Source: an uncultured Bacteroidales bacterium
GTDB lineage: Bacteria > Bacteroidota > Bacteroidia > Bacteroidales > F082
DNA length: 64,000 nucleotides
Reading direction: 5' to 3'
Assembly: GCA_905234645.1 (NCBI GenBank)
Contig: CAJOIS010000009.1
Coordinates: 1-64,000 of the forward strand
Shown here piece by piece: positions 32,619-40,866 of the stretch. A model generated the notes under the pieces. The model ran no database searches. It was not told the DNA's origin and saw only the letters and a program-made list of their open reading frames with translations. Each line of letters begins with the position of its first letter. The first letter of the stretch is position 1. Both the position numbers and the translations under genes were made by a program.

Positions 32619-35081
32619 ATGGCGAAGAAAAGCAGAAACGAATACCCGAGCGGAAGCAGGACTAGCTGGAAGGTGGTACTCACATACCTCTTCGTCATGG
32701 CCCTTTGCGCGGCTTTGTTCTATTATATCTCCAACCTGCGCAACAGCATAGAGAACCAACGTTCCAACATCAACGAGCAGCATGACGCCCTCAACTGGGT
32801 CAACCAATTCACCAAGAATGTGCATGCAGCCCAGAATGCCGCCAACCTATACGCCTTTACCGAACAAGCCAGATACAGGAAGGAATTCAACACCTATCGC
32901 GATGCCATCAAGGTGCAAACCGACTCGCTTATGGCATTTGAAATCAGCGATGACAACAAAATGCTCGTGAATGAGATAAGCAATCTCATCAGAAGCAAAG
33001 GCAAAATCAGCAATGAGCTGTCAAAACAATTTCACGATTTCAACCCGTTGGCTGAATTCGACCGCACCATCGACGGTTACATCCCACCGGAACCGCACCT
33101 AGAAGATGAGATTGTGGTCACCACGGTTTCGAAAGACACCATCGTCCGTGTTCCAAGGGCCGCAGAAAAGAAAGGCTTCTGGAAACGCGTGGGCAAGGTG
33201 TTCAAACCGAATGAGACGGTGGAAGACAGCCTCGTCCACATCTCCATCGAACGCTCCGACACGCTTCACATCCAGCGGCAGCGCCCCGACTCCCTCACCA
33301 TCCTCGCCGATCTGCGCGTGCTCTCTGACAAGGCCAAGAAGGAGTATTGGGACAAAATCAAGGAATACGAGAAAAAGACACAGGAGCTGGTCCAGGCCGA
33401 CAACCAACTCTCGGAACAGATTTCCTCCCTGCTGATACGCCTCAACCAGGAAATCCTTAACTCCACCATCAGCGAAATCGAGAAAAGCGAAAAAATCATC
33501 GATGAAAACACCCATTATTCCATCCTTATCGGCGCCGTCACACTAGGCCTTATCATCATTTTCATCATACTGATTATCAGCGATGTAAACAAAGGATACA
33601 GGGCACGCCGTGCGGCTGAAGAGGCCAAAAGGAAGACCGAGGAAATCATGGAAAGCCGCCATAAACTGCTGCTCTCGGTATCGCACGACATCAAGACCCC
33701 ACTGAGCTCCATCCTTGGCAATGTGGAACTCATGGACAAGACAGGTAACGAAAAGGAAATCAACTCAATACAGCAGTCCGCCGACCATATCCTCAACCTA
33801 TTGAACAACCTGTTGGAGTATTCGAGCCTTGAACAAGGCAAGCTGCAAGTCAGCAATGAAGCCTTCAATTTCAGGCAACTCTGCGATGAAACAGCAGAGA
33901 TGTTTGAGTCCATTGCCCGCCACAAGAACCTGCAATTCATCTATGAGCCTAGCGTTGAAAACAGCTGTACCATCCTATCCGACAGACTGAAAATCAAGCA
34001 GATACTTAGCAACTTGATTTCCAACGGCATTAAATACACCCTCGAAGGCAGCGTCACCTTCAAGGCGAGGATGGGACGTAACTTGGTAGTGTTCGACATC
34101 ACCGACACAGGCATGGGCATTCCGCAGGATAAGCTGGAAGAGGTGTTCAAGCCCTTCGTCCGCATCGAAACCTACAACCAGTTCGCCGAAGGCAGCGGTT
34201 ATGGCATGTCGGTTGTCAAAGGTCTTGTCGATTTGCTTGGCGGTGAGATCCACATCGATTCAGAAGTAGGAAAAGGCACCCATTTTGAGGTCAGGATTCC
34301 TGTCGGAGAAGTGGACAATGAACTTAAAGAAAAAGATGAAGTAAATAAAGACAACAATAAATCGCTCAATATTTTAGTTATCGACGATGACAACACATTG
34401 CTCTCCGTCATCGACACCATGTTGCACCGGCTGGGGCATCAAGCCATTGCCTGTCGTTCCAAAAGCGATATCGAAGGCGCCATTGCACAAGTTACTGATT
34501 ACGACTACATTCTGACTGACCGCGAAATGGGTGCTGTGACTGGCAACGACATCCTACATCTTTTTAAGGAGGCTGATGCTTCAAAGCCCGTCATCCTGAT
34601 GACGGCCCGAATGGAATACACCAACGAGATGGCCAAGAAAGAAGGTTTTGATGGCTTCCTACAGAAGCCATTCAATATGAAACAGTTGGAATCTATGTTC
34701 GGAAGTGTTGCTTTAAGCGATGATGCGGGCGAAACTGCCTTCCCAGACTTCCCTGGATTCAGTGAAATGATGGGCAACGACAAGGAGGCCATGACCGACA
34801 TTCTCACCGCTTTCGTACAATCGACAGCCGACGATTTGGTTTTAATGAACACTTTAATTGAAAAGTCGGATTTCGTTGAAATGCAGAGTCTTTGCCACAA
34901 GATGCTTCCCATGTTCAAGCAATTGGAACGCGACACCGCCTTCCTCTCCAGGATGAACGAGTTGCGCGGCAAAGAAAAGAAAGAAAAACACTACCGTAAA
35001 TGGAAGGAAGACGCCCGTCAATTCATGGCACAAACCGACGAATTGATGGACTTGCTAGCCGAAAAATACGGAATCTGCTGA
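32619..35081 (+). CDS. Hybrid sensor histidine kinase with receiver and Hpt domains
   Basis: The 820-residue protein has a first membrane helix at about residues 18-38, a mostly helical extracytoplasmic region to about 300, and a second helix (YSILIGAVTLGLIIIFIILI). The H-box is SVSHDIKTPLSS near residue 354, followed by the ATPase boxes NGIKYT, DTGMGIPQ and GSGYGMSVVKG. A receiver domain (LVIDDDNTLL, acceptor in LTDREMG, KPF) spans about 585-705, and the C-terminus has an Hpt-like helix bundle with LCHKMLPMF. This is a full phosphorelay chain in one polypeptide, whose next partner is likely the sigma-54-type regulator encoded nearby on the other strand. Confidence 0.92.
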   Translation: MAKKSRNEYPSGSRTSWKVVLTYLFVMALCAALFYYISNLRNSIENQRSNINEQHDALNWVNQFTKNVHAAQNAANLYAFTEQARYRKEFNTYRDAIKVQTDSLMAFEISDDNKMLVNEISNLIRSKGKISNELSKQFHDFNPLAEFDRTIDGYIPPEPHLEDEIVVTTVSKDTIVRVPRAAEKKGFWKRVGKVFKPNETVEDSLVHISIERSDTLHIQRQRPDSLTILADLRVLSDKAKKEYWDKIKEYEKKTQELVQADNQLSEQISSLLIRLNQEILNSTISEIEKSEKIIDENTHYSILIGAVTLGLIIIFIILIISDVNKGYRARRAAEEAKRKTEEIMESRHKLLLSVSHDIKTPLSSILGNVELMDKTGNEKEINSIQQSADHILNLLNNLLEYSSLEQGKLQVSNEAFNFRQLCDETAEMFESIARHKNLQFIYEPSVENSCTILSDRLKIKQILSNLISNGIKYTLEGSVTFKARMGRNLVVFDITDTGMGIPQDKLEEVFKPFVRIETYNQFAEGSGYGMSVVKGLVDLLGGEIHIDSEVGKGTHFEVRIPVGEVDNELKEKDEVNKDNNKSLNILVIDDDNTLLSVIDTMLHRLGHQAIACRSKSDIEGAIAQVTDYDYILTDREMGAVTGNDILHLFKEADASKPVILMTARMEYTNEMAKKEGFDGFLQKPFNMKQLESMFGSVALSDDAGETAFPDFPGFSEMMGNDKEAMTDILTAFVQSTADDLVLMNTLIEKSDFVEMQSLCHKMLPMFKQLERDTAFLSRMNELRGKEKKEKHYRKWKEDARQFMAQTDELMDLLAEKYGIC

Positions 35082-35855
35082 TTATTTGGCAAGATGGAAG
35101 CGATAACCATCCCAGACGAACTCTCTCTCCTCTTTTCCCTTGACAGAATACACCGTTGCTTTGATGTTTTTGCCCGTACGGGGTAACGACAGCTCCACCA
35201 CAGGACGATCTTCGAACCATTGGCTAAATTCCGCCGCATTCATCTGTAATCTCTTGCCGGTTACATGGTCGTTGGCATAGTACCATTCTTCACCGTCAAA
35301 CTCATATCCCTTGGACGGTGTCAAGCTGGACACTTCCTCAAAATCCATGGCATCAGGAATAGTAACCAACTTATGCGAGGTTTTGTCGTATAAATAGAAG
35401 ATGATCCCATCATACTCCCACTCGTCATGTGGCACGCCATTGACGGTACCGCCCGTGTTCTCAGCGAACACCTTATGCTTGCCATCTGCACAATTCCACA
35501 CTACCATCTCCACAAAAATGGTGTTACGAAAGATTTCGGCGGCCTCTTCGGCGTCGAATTCTTCAACGTACTCCATGTCATACCTGAAATAACCGTTCTT
35601 CTCGTCTAGAAGAATAGTAGCGCCTTCAGGCAAAGGCTTGTTCTGGAGATAAAGATTCCAAGCTTCGCTCATAGGACCACTCACCTCGTCCTCAGGTTCG
35701 GCGAGCATGTAGGAAACGAACTCCTTAATGGTTCCGGTTTTTCCAAAAGTTCCGACTTCATACATGTAGTCCTTTTCATAAGGCAGTTGTGCATGCGAGT
35801 TCAAGCCGAGAAGCATCACTATTGCTCCACAGACAATCAGAGAGATGTTTTTCAT
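35082..35855 (-). CDS. Secreted protein of unknown function
   Basis: The 257-residue product begins with a signal peptide (VCGAIVMLLGLNSHAQ) and is acidic, with no lipobox and no domain I recognise. It contains several WxY/F-rich strands (EWEYDGIIFYLYD, GEEWYYANDH), so it is likely a beta-rich periplasmic protein. It lies between the hybrid kinase and the sigma-54-type regulator, downstream of the latter by 16 bp on the same strand, so it is probably co-transcribed with the regulator. Its stop codon directly abuts the stop of the convergent kinase gene. Confidence 0.7.
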   Translation of the reverse strand: MKNISLIVCGAIVMLLGLNSHAQLPYEKDYMYEVGTFGKTGTIKEFVSYMLAEPEDEVSGPMSEAWNLYLQNKPLPEGATILLDEKNGYFRYDMEYVEEFDAEEAAEIFRNTIFVEMVVWNCADGKHKVFAENTGGTVNGVPHDEWEYDGIIFYLYDKTSHKLVTIPDAMDFEEVSSLTPSKGYEFDGEEWYYANDHVTGKRLQMNAAEFSQWFEDRPVVELSLPRTGKNIKATVYSVKGKEEREFVWDGYRFHLAK

Positions 35856-35871
35856 AGTAGAATTGTATTAA

Positions 35872-37209
35872 TTAGAGTTCTATTCCGTAAAGATGCATCT
35901 TATTATATAAGGTCTTGCGGTCGATCTGCAGGAGTTTGGCGGCCACAGTCTTGTTGCCTCTCGCCTTCTGCAAGGCGGCCTCGATCTGTTCCTTCTCGTG
36001 TTCCGGACGCAAGGCCCAGTCGTCCTCGTCTGTGGCGATGACGGTCTTCTTATTGGGCGCGCTAAACACTGGCAGGTCGTCCATCTCGATGTTCTCACCC
36101 TCGGCGAAGAGCACGCAACGGCGCAACACGTTACGTAGCTCGCGCAAGTTGCCGTTCCAACGCTGTTCCTTCATACGTTGCAAGGCGTCAACTGAGATGC
36201 CTTTCACGTTCTTTCCCAACTCCTCGTTGGCCTGACGGATGAAGAACGACGTCAACTCGTCGAAGTCCTCCAAGCGGTCGCGCAACGGCGGCACCTCGAT
36301 GGCGAACTCGTTGATCCTATGAAACAGATCCTGACGGAAACGCCCTTCCTCGATGGCTTGCTCTAGATTCTCGTTGGTGGCCGCCAATATACGCACATCC
36401 ACGTGGATGTCGGTAGCCGAGCCAACAGGCCTCACTTTTTGTTCCTGCAAGGCACGCAACAGCTGCATCTGCACCTCATAAGGCAGGTTGCCCACCTCGT
36501 CGAGGAACACAGTGCCGCCTTTGGCTTGCTCAAAGACCCCCTTCTTGTCGGCGATGGCAGAGGTGAACGAGCCTTTCAGATGACCGAACAACTCGCTGGG
36601 CGCCAGTTCCTTGGAAAGGCTTCCACAATCCACGGGGATGAAGGGGCCATCCTTGTATTGGCTCAAGTCGTGTATCATGCGGGCAATGTATTCCTTGCCG
36701 GTGCCACTCTCTCCGAGAATCAGCACCGAGAACTTGGTCGGCGCCACCAATTCCACATGTTTGTAGAGTCTTTGCATGGCAGGGCTTTCACCTCTCACCC
36801 ATTGCTTGTTGCCGGGAATGAAAGGCTCAGTAGCCTCTTCGTCGGTCGACTCCAAGGCGGCAGCGATCTTCTCCTCCAAAACGCTCGGGTTGATGGGTTT
36901 CTTGAGGTAGTCGAAAGCACCAAGTTTCATTGCCGACACGGCGGTCTGCACCTCGGCATAGCCCGTCATCACAATGATCGGCACCTTGCTCTTCAGCTTC
37001 TCACGCACCCATGTCATCAAAATGATGCCGTCGCCATCGGGCAGACGCAAATCGGTCAGGATCAAGCCGAAGTCCCCATTGGAAATCTCGACCTTCGCCT
37101 GTTCGTATCGCGATGCCAACACGGCCTCATAACCGTTCTTCTTCAGCCAGGTCTGAATCATCATGCCGAAGGAGGCATCGTCTTCCACAACTAGAATTCT
37201 ACATTTCAT
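35872..37209 (-). CDS. NtrC-type response regulator with altered GAFTGA loop
   Basis: The ATG at 37209 (MKCRILVVEDDASFGMMIQT) gives 445 residues; the longer track ORF starts in the promoter. Domains are a receiver (acceptor in LILTDLRLPDGDG), an AAA+ domain with Walker A GESGTGKE and Walker B GGTVFLDEVG, and a Fis-type HTH (NKTVAAKLLQIDRKTLYNKM). The loop that contacts sigma-54 reads GSFTSA where GAFTGA is usual. It probably receives phosphate from the hybrid kinase encoded at 32619-35081. Confidence 0.9.
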   Translation of the reverse strand: MKCRILVVEDDASFGMMIQTWLKKNGYEAVLASRYEQAKVEISNGDFGLILTDLRLPDGDGIILMTWVREKLKSKVPIIVMTGYAEVQTAVSAMKLGAFDYLKKPINPSVLEEKIAAALESTDEEATEPFIPGNKQWVRGESPAMQRLYKHVELVAPTKFSVLILGESGTGKEYIARMIHDLSQYKDGPFIPVDCGSLSKELAPSELFGHLKGSFTSAIADKKGVFEQAKGGTVFLDEVGNLPYEVQMQLLRALQEQKVRPVGSATDIHVDVRILAATNENLEQAIEEGRFRQDLFHRINEFAIEVPPLRDRLEDFDELTSFFIRQANEELGKNVKGISVDALQRMKEQRWNGNLRELRNVLRRCVLFAEGENIEMDDLPVFSAPNKKTVIATDEDDWALRPEHEKEQIEAALQKARGNKTVAAKLLQIDRKTLYNKMHLYGIEL

Positions 37210-37213
37210 GTCG

Positions 37214-37221
37214 CAAAAGTA
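37214..37221 (-). promoter_or_regulatory. -7 promoter box for the NtrC-type regulator
   Basis: Minus-strand TACTTTTG ending 5 bp before the start codon, again a near-leaderless arrangement. Confidence 0.65.
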
Positions 37222-37262
37222 ACAAAATTCCGTTGATTCCACAAAATTACACACAAAAAAAA

Positions 37263-37287
37263 GCCTCACATTGGGGAAATGTGAGGC
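37263..37287 (-). terminator. Terminator after the coiled-coil lipoprotein gene
   Basis: GCCTCACAT/ATGTGAGGC stem of 9 bp with a 7-nt loop and a run of eight T on the minus strand. It lies about 45 bp beyond the stop at 37333. Confidence 0.88.
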
Positions 37288-37332
37288 AATTTAAAAAAAA
37301 TTGAAAACGAGCAGTTCCGTTAGAAACGGATT

Positions 37333-38220
37333 TTATTTGATGGAAACTACCAAATAATTCGACATACTCCAGAAAGCTTCCTTGTCGAGGATCTGCAGCA
37401 CCTTGGCGCCGCTTTCCTCTTCGTTGACTTGGTAACTGTTTTCCGGATGGTTGGTCATGATTTTAGGCTTCTTGGTGTTCAAGGGGATAATCTCCAAGTC
37501 GCGCTTGTTGCCTTGCACAAACTGGCTTTTATCGAAGCCCTGTTTTGAAATCTCACTGGACTGAAATAGACCTCCCTTGCTGACAACGCCTTTCTCCACA
37601 AGCACATCTTGAGGTGCGATGCACACCCAAACGGTATTCAACATGGCGTCCTGGCTTTCGATGGTGGCCTGCTGTGCCGCATTCTGAACACTCATCACGT
37701 CAAGGTTGGAATTCAAAGCATCGATATCCTCATTAAGATTGGAAACCTGTTCGTTCAGGTTGGCAATTTCTTGGCGACTTTGCTGCAGCTCCTCCCTCAG
37801 GTTATTGATGAACACGTCCTTCTCTTCCAGCTGCTTCTTCAAGCGGCTCACGGTTTGGTTCAAGGCCTTAGACGTGGCACCCTGCTCAGCAAGTTGTTTC
37901 TCAAGCTTATCGATCTTATTACGGTTCTCCTGCAAAGTCTGCTGGATAGCGTTGATTTCCGAAACAGCCCTGTTGGTGTTGCCTTCCATATTCTCCATCA
38001 TGATGATGTTTTCTTGGGCGCGCACCGATTCAAGGGCATTCTCAATCTCGTTGATAGTATTCAAAGCCTGGTCGAAGCCGCCTTTGGCTGCAACGGCCTC
38101 GGTATAAAGGGAGTCACGCTCAGCGAGAAGGGTTTGGTACTTCTCCGAACGTTCCACATCACATGAAGCCACCGCAAACAGCAGCACCGAAAGAGGCACA
38201 AACAAAAACTTTGATTTCAT
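37333..38220 (-). CDS. Coiled-coil lipoprotein (possibly Cbp1-like)
   Basis: The 295-residue protein has a lipobox (FAVASC), then a long heptad-rich coiled coil from about residue 30 to 200 (EENRNKIDKLEKQLAEQ-like repeats with many N, Q, E and L), and a compact C-terminal domain. The layout resembles the Bacteroides coiled-coil adhesin-like lipoproteins known as Cbp1; I am not certain of that match. It is likely surface or periplasm exposed. It is transcribed alone, with a terminator downstream. Confidence 0.7.
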   Translation of the reverse strand: MKSKFLFVPLSVLLFAVASCDVERSEKYQTLLAERDSLYTEAVAAKGGFDQALNTINEIENALESVRAQENIIMMENMEGNTNRAVSEINAIQQTLQENRNKIDKLEKQLAEQGATSKALNQTVSRLKKQLEEKDVFINNLREELQQSRQEIANLNEQVSNLNEDIDALNSNLDVMSVQNAAQQATIESQDAMLNTVWVCIAPQDVLVEKGVVSKGGLFQSSEISKQGFDKSQFVQGNKRDLEIIPLNTKKPKIMTNHPENSYQVNEEESGAKVLQILDKEAFWSMSNYLVVSIK

Positions 38221-38330
38221 AGGTTTGAATCTTTGTCATTTTTCTTAGCATATTTCATACCTAAATTTATTAATAATTTATAAATTATTCATTATCAACA
38301 TATTACAACTAATTTCACAGCATAACAAAA

Positions 38331-38385
38331 TTGTGGAATTTTGTGGAATTTTCCACATTTTTATAAATAATGTGGAATTTTGTGG
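38331..38385. repeat. Cluster of TGTGGAATTTT repeats
   Basis: Four direct copies of TGTGGAAT or TGTGGATT and one inverted TTTTCCACATTTTT lie within 55 bp in the AT-rich gap beyond the MBL gene. The inverted copy matches a relaxed DnaA-box pattern (TTWTNCACA); the others do not. Confidence 0.7.
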
Positions 38386-38388
38386 ATT

Positions 38389-39210
38389 CTACAAATACAG
38401 GAATCCCGTGCATTTATGGCGCGGTAAGGGGAAAATGGAAGTGTTCGGATCGGGATGCACGTGTTTCATGCGAAACTGCTCATAAAGACGGCTTATGGCG
38501 CATTCAGGCGTGTTATTGTTCTCACTGAGATGGCATAGCATGATGCTTTTAATGCCTGGATGGTAAATCTCGGCAATGAAACGCGCCGACTCCTTATTGC
38601 TTAAATGGCCGAACGGCCCGGAGATACGCTGCTTGAGGATGTAAGGATACGAACCGTTTTCCAGCATTTCCACATCGTAGTTCGACTCGATGACAATGTT
38701 GTCGGCACGACGGATCTGCTCCTTCACCACCTTGTCAAGCATCCCGATATCGGTGGCGATGGTCAATGTATGCCCCTCATAATTAAAATGATAGCCCACA
38801 GCTCCTCGCCCATCGTGCATCACGGGGAATGCCTCTATCGTGATGCCACTGATCTCAAAGGGTTGCATCGTCTCTATCTCATGGAACAAAGCCGTATCCA
38901 CATGGTTGGTAATCTTGCCTTCGGCGATGCCTTGCAAGCAATCCGAATGGGCATAGATCGGTATGGGGAAGTTCTTTGTAAACACTTCCATGCCTTTCAC
39001 GTGGTCGATATGGTCGTGGGTGACGAGGATGGCCTTGATGCTCGTCGGCGACAAATCATTCTGTGCCAAGCATTTCACAATCTGCTGCGATGGGATACCC
39101 ACATCGACCAAGACACCTTCGTCCTGCTTGCCCACATAATAGCAATTGCCGCTGCTGCCCGAGGCAAAGCTGCAAAAGACAAAAGGCGAAAGGCAGGAAA
39201 AAAGGTCCAT
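38389..39210 (-). CDS. MBL-fold metallohydrolase (YycJ/WalJ-like)
   Basis: The ATG at 39210 (MDLFSCLSPFVFCSFASGSS) gives 273 residues. The metallo-beta-lactamase signature THDHIDHVKG and the early SGSSGNCYYV loop identify the YycJ branch, which is thought to be a 5'-to-3' nuclease involved in DNA processing. Further ligands are in MHDGRGAVGY, ATDIG and CHLSENNNT. It is a single gene with its own promoter, divergent from the ureohydrolase gene. Confidence 0.87.
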   Translation of the reverse strand: MDLFSCLSPFVFCSFASGSSGNCYYVGKQDEGVLVDVGIPSQQIVKCLAQNDLSPTSIKAILVTHDHIDHVKGMEVFTKNFPIPIYAHSDCLQGIAEGKITNHVDTALFHEIETMQPFEISGITIEAFPVMHDGRGAVGYHFNYEGHTLTIATDIGMLDKVVKEQIRRADNIVIESNYDVEMLENGSYPYILKQRISGPFGHLSNKESARFIAEIYHPGIKSIMLCHLSENNNTPECAISRLYEQFRMKHVHPDPNTSIFPLPRHKCTGFLYL

Positions 39211-39228
39211 CTCGAATGATTTTGGGCG

Positions 39229-39236
39229 CAAAAGTA
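39229..39236 (-). promoter_or_regulatory. -7 promoter box for the MBL gene
   Basis: Minus-strand TACTTTTG about 20 bp before the ATG at 39210. Confidence 0.65.
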
Positions 39237-39258
39237 GAAATTAAATTGGTTTTTTCAC

Positions 39259-39266
39259 TATTTTTG
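39259..39266 (+). promoter_or_regulatory. -7 promoter box for the ureohydrolase gene
   Basis: TATTTTTG about 20 bp before the ATG at 39285; back-to-back with the MBL promoter. Confidence 0.7.
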
Positions 39267-39284
39267 AGGCCAAATTAATCAACA

Positions 39285-40316
39285 ATGGAAAACACCTTTG
39301 ACCCCAATGCGGCCGCCGTGGCCGACTCCGGCATCTACGGCCTGCCCTGCACCGCCGAAGAGGCGCAAATCATCATCATCCCCGTGGAGTGGGAACTCAC
39401 CACGAGCTACAACCGCGGCACCGTCGACGGCCCCGCCACCATCATGGAGGCCTCCCTACAGGTCGACCTCTGCCACCACGACTACCCCGACCTCTGGCAG
39501 AAAGGCATCTGGATGGACGAATTCCCGAAGGAACTACGCGAACTGCACGACAAGATGGCGCCTTTGAGCGAGAACATCATCAACGCACTGTATGAGGGCA
39601 CCATCGACGACGAACCAGAGAAATATGCCAAGCTTTATGCCCGCATCGAAGCCGCCACGGAAAAGAAAAACGCCTGGCTACGCGAGCGCATCGCCTATTG
39701 GAAGGCACAAGGTAAGGTCGTGGGTCTTTTGGGTGGCGACCACAGCTGTCCCCTCGCCTACCACCAATATCTCAACCAAAAAGGTGTAGAATACGGCATC
39801 CTGCATGCCGACGCCCACTGCGACCTGCGCGAGGCCTTTGAAGGCTTTAAATACTCACATGCCTCCATCTTCTACAACACGCTGAAGTTCGACAACGTGA
39901 AGAAGCTAGTGCAAGTCGGCATCCGCGACTACTGCCATCAGGAGAAGGCCTTGGCCGAGAGCCAGCCCAACCGCATCAAGGTGTTCTTCGACCGCGACTA
40001 CCGCCGCCGCATCTACGAAGGTGGCAGATGGAAAGACCTCGTGGACGAGATGATTGCCGCCTTGCCCGAGAAGGTCTACCTCTCCATCGACATCGACTCC
40101 CTCGACCCGAAACTCTGCCCCAACACAGGCACCCCCGTGCCAGGAGGCCTTGAATATGAAGAACTAATGTATCTGCTCAATCGCATCCGCGAGGCGGGCA
40201 AGGACATCATCGGCTTCGACCTCTGCGAGGTCTCGCCTGCTCCAGACGGCGGAGATTGGGACGGGAATGTCGGCGCGAGAGTTTTATTCCATCTTTGCGG
40301 GGTGGCGGCGAAATAA
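39285..40316 (+). CDS. Ureohydrolase (agmatinase/arginase/formiminoglutamase family)
   Basis: The 343-residue protein has all manganese-binding elements of the family: GGDHSCPLAY, HADAHCDLRE and SIDIDSLDP, and ends with DLCEVSPAPDGGDWDGN. An N-terminal region of about 60 residues precedes the fold. Such enzymes cleave a guanidine or formimino group to release urea or formamide. The exact substrate cannot be told; agmatine or formiminoglutamate would fit an amino-acid-fermenting organism. The gene is strongly GC-rich compared with its flanks and stands alone. Confidence 0.85.
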   Translation: MENTFDPNAAAVADSGIYGLPCTAEEAQIIIIPVEWELTTSYNRGTVDGPATIMEASLQVDLCHHDYPDLWQKGIWMDEFPKELRELHDKMAPLSENIINALYEGTIDDEPEKYAKLYARIEAATEKKNAWLRERIAYWKAQGKVVGLLGGDHSCPLAYHQYLNQKGVEYGILHADAHCDLREAFEGFKYSHASIFYNTLKFDNVKKLVQVGIRDYCHQEKALAESQPNRIKVFFDRDYRRRIYEGGRWKDLVDEMIAALPEKVYLSIDIDSLDPKLCPNTGTPVPGGLEYEELMYLLNRIREAGKDIIGFDLCEVSPAPDGGDWDGNVGARVLFHLCGVAAK

Positions 40317-40338
40317 TGGTTGTTTGTCTTGCCTTTTC

Positions 40339-40361
40339 GAGACGCGATGAATCGACGTCTC
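40339..40361. repeat. GAGACG...CGTCTC palindrome
   Basis: GAGACGCGATGAATCGACGTCTC, an imperfect palindrome in the spacer after the ureohydrolase gene, of a type often dispersed between genes. Confidence 0.65.
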
Positions 40362-40488
40362 TACAGGCAACTCTATATACAACAACATTCGTCGGTTCGA
40401 CCGTCTGTTTTCTGTAGCAAAGCACACTATAAAGTGGGAATTTTTCATAATTTTTCACTAAAAGATGTTTTGTTCTCAAAAATAATCG

Positions 40489-40496
40489 TATTTTTG
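40489..40496 (+). promoter_or_regulatory. -7 promoter box for the MqsR/Panacea pair
   Basis: TATTTTTG about 23 bp before the ATG at 40520. Confidence 0.75.
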
Positions 40497-40519
40497 CAAT
40501 GTGATTAAACGGAAACAGG

Positions 40520-40864
40520 ATGATTAAGACGAAGCAAGAGGTTGAGCAGTTCCTTGCCCAATTTGGCATCAAGTTCGATGTGTGGGGCATTTTCTACCTG
40601 GACAGGGAGAAGAACGAAGAAGCCCTTAAAGCGTTGGGCATCACCCCTAAAGCTCGTGACGAGATTGTGCGCCAACTGCAAACGAACGATTATGTTGAGA
40701 CCTTGCCCACTGATAATTTCGACGAAATGTGGGTGTTCGGTAGAGACATGGAAGGAACTGAGCTATACATCAAAATCGCTTTAGGTCAGCCTAGCAGCCG
40801 AACCATTTGCATTTCGTTCCACATCGCGGAACATCCTATCAATTATGCATTCAAGGAGGAGTAA
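40520..40864 (+). CDS. MqsR-like type II toxin (mRNA interferase)
   Basis: The 114-residue protein has the layout of MqsR toxins, small RelE-fold ribonucleases that cut mRNA: a helical N-terminus, then ELYIKIALGQPSSRTICISFH and a short closing strand (HPINYAFKEE), which is the characteristic end of the family. It is the first gene of a two-gene unit, as in MqsRA where the toxin also precedes the antitoxin. The spacing to the next start is only 2 bp. Assignment rests on pattern recognition and gene order. Confidence 0.75.
   Translation: MIKTKQEVEQFLAQFGIKFDVWGIFYLDREKNEEALKALGITPKARDEIVRQLQTNDYVETLPTDNFDEMWVFGRDMEGTELYIKIALGQPSSRTICISFHIAEHPINYAFKEE
40853..40859 (+). promoter_or_regulatory. 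Strong Shine-Dalgarno sequence ahead of the antitoxin gene
   Basis: AAGGAGG, 7 bp before the ATG at 40867, inside the last codons of the toxin gene. Such a clear site is unusual in this window and supports the start at 40867 rather than the track start at 40807; it may also raise antitoxin translation above toxin translation. Confidence 0.6.
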
Positions 40865-40866
40865 AA

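Noticed and set aside
38331-38385. Replication origin suggested by TGTGGA clusters
   Set aside because: Only one of the five sites fits a relaxed DnaA box, and no dnaA, dnaN or other origin gene is near.
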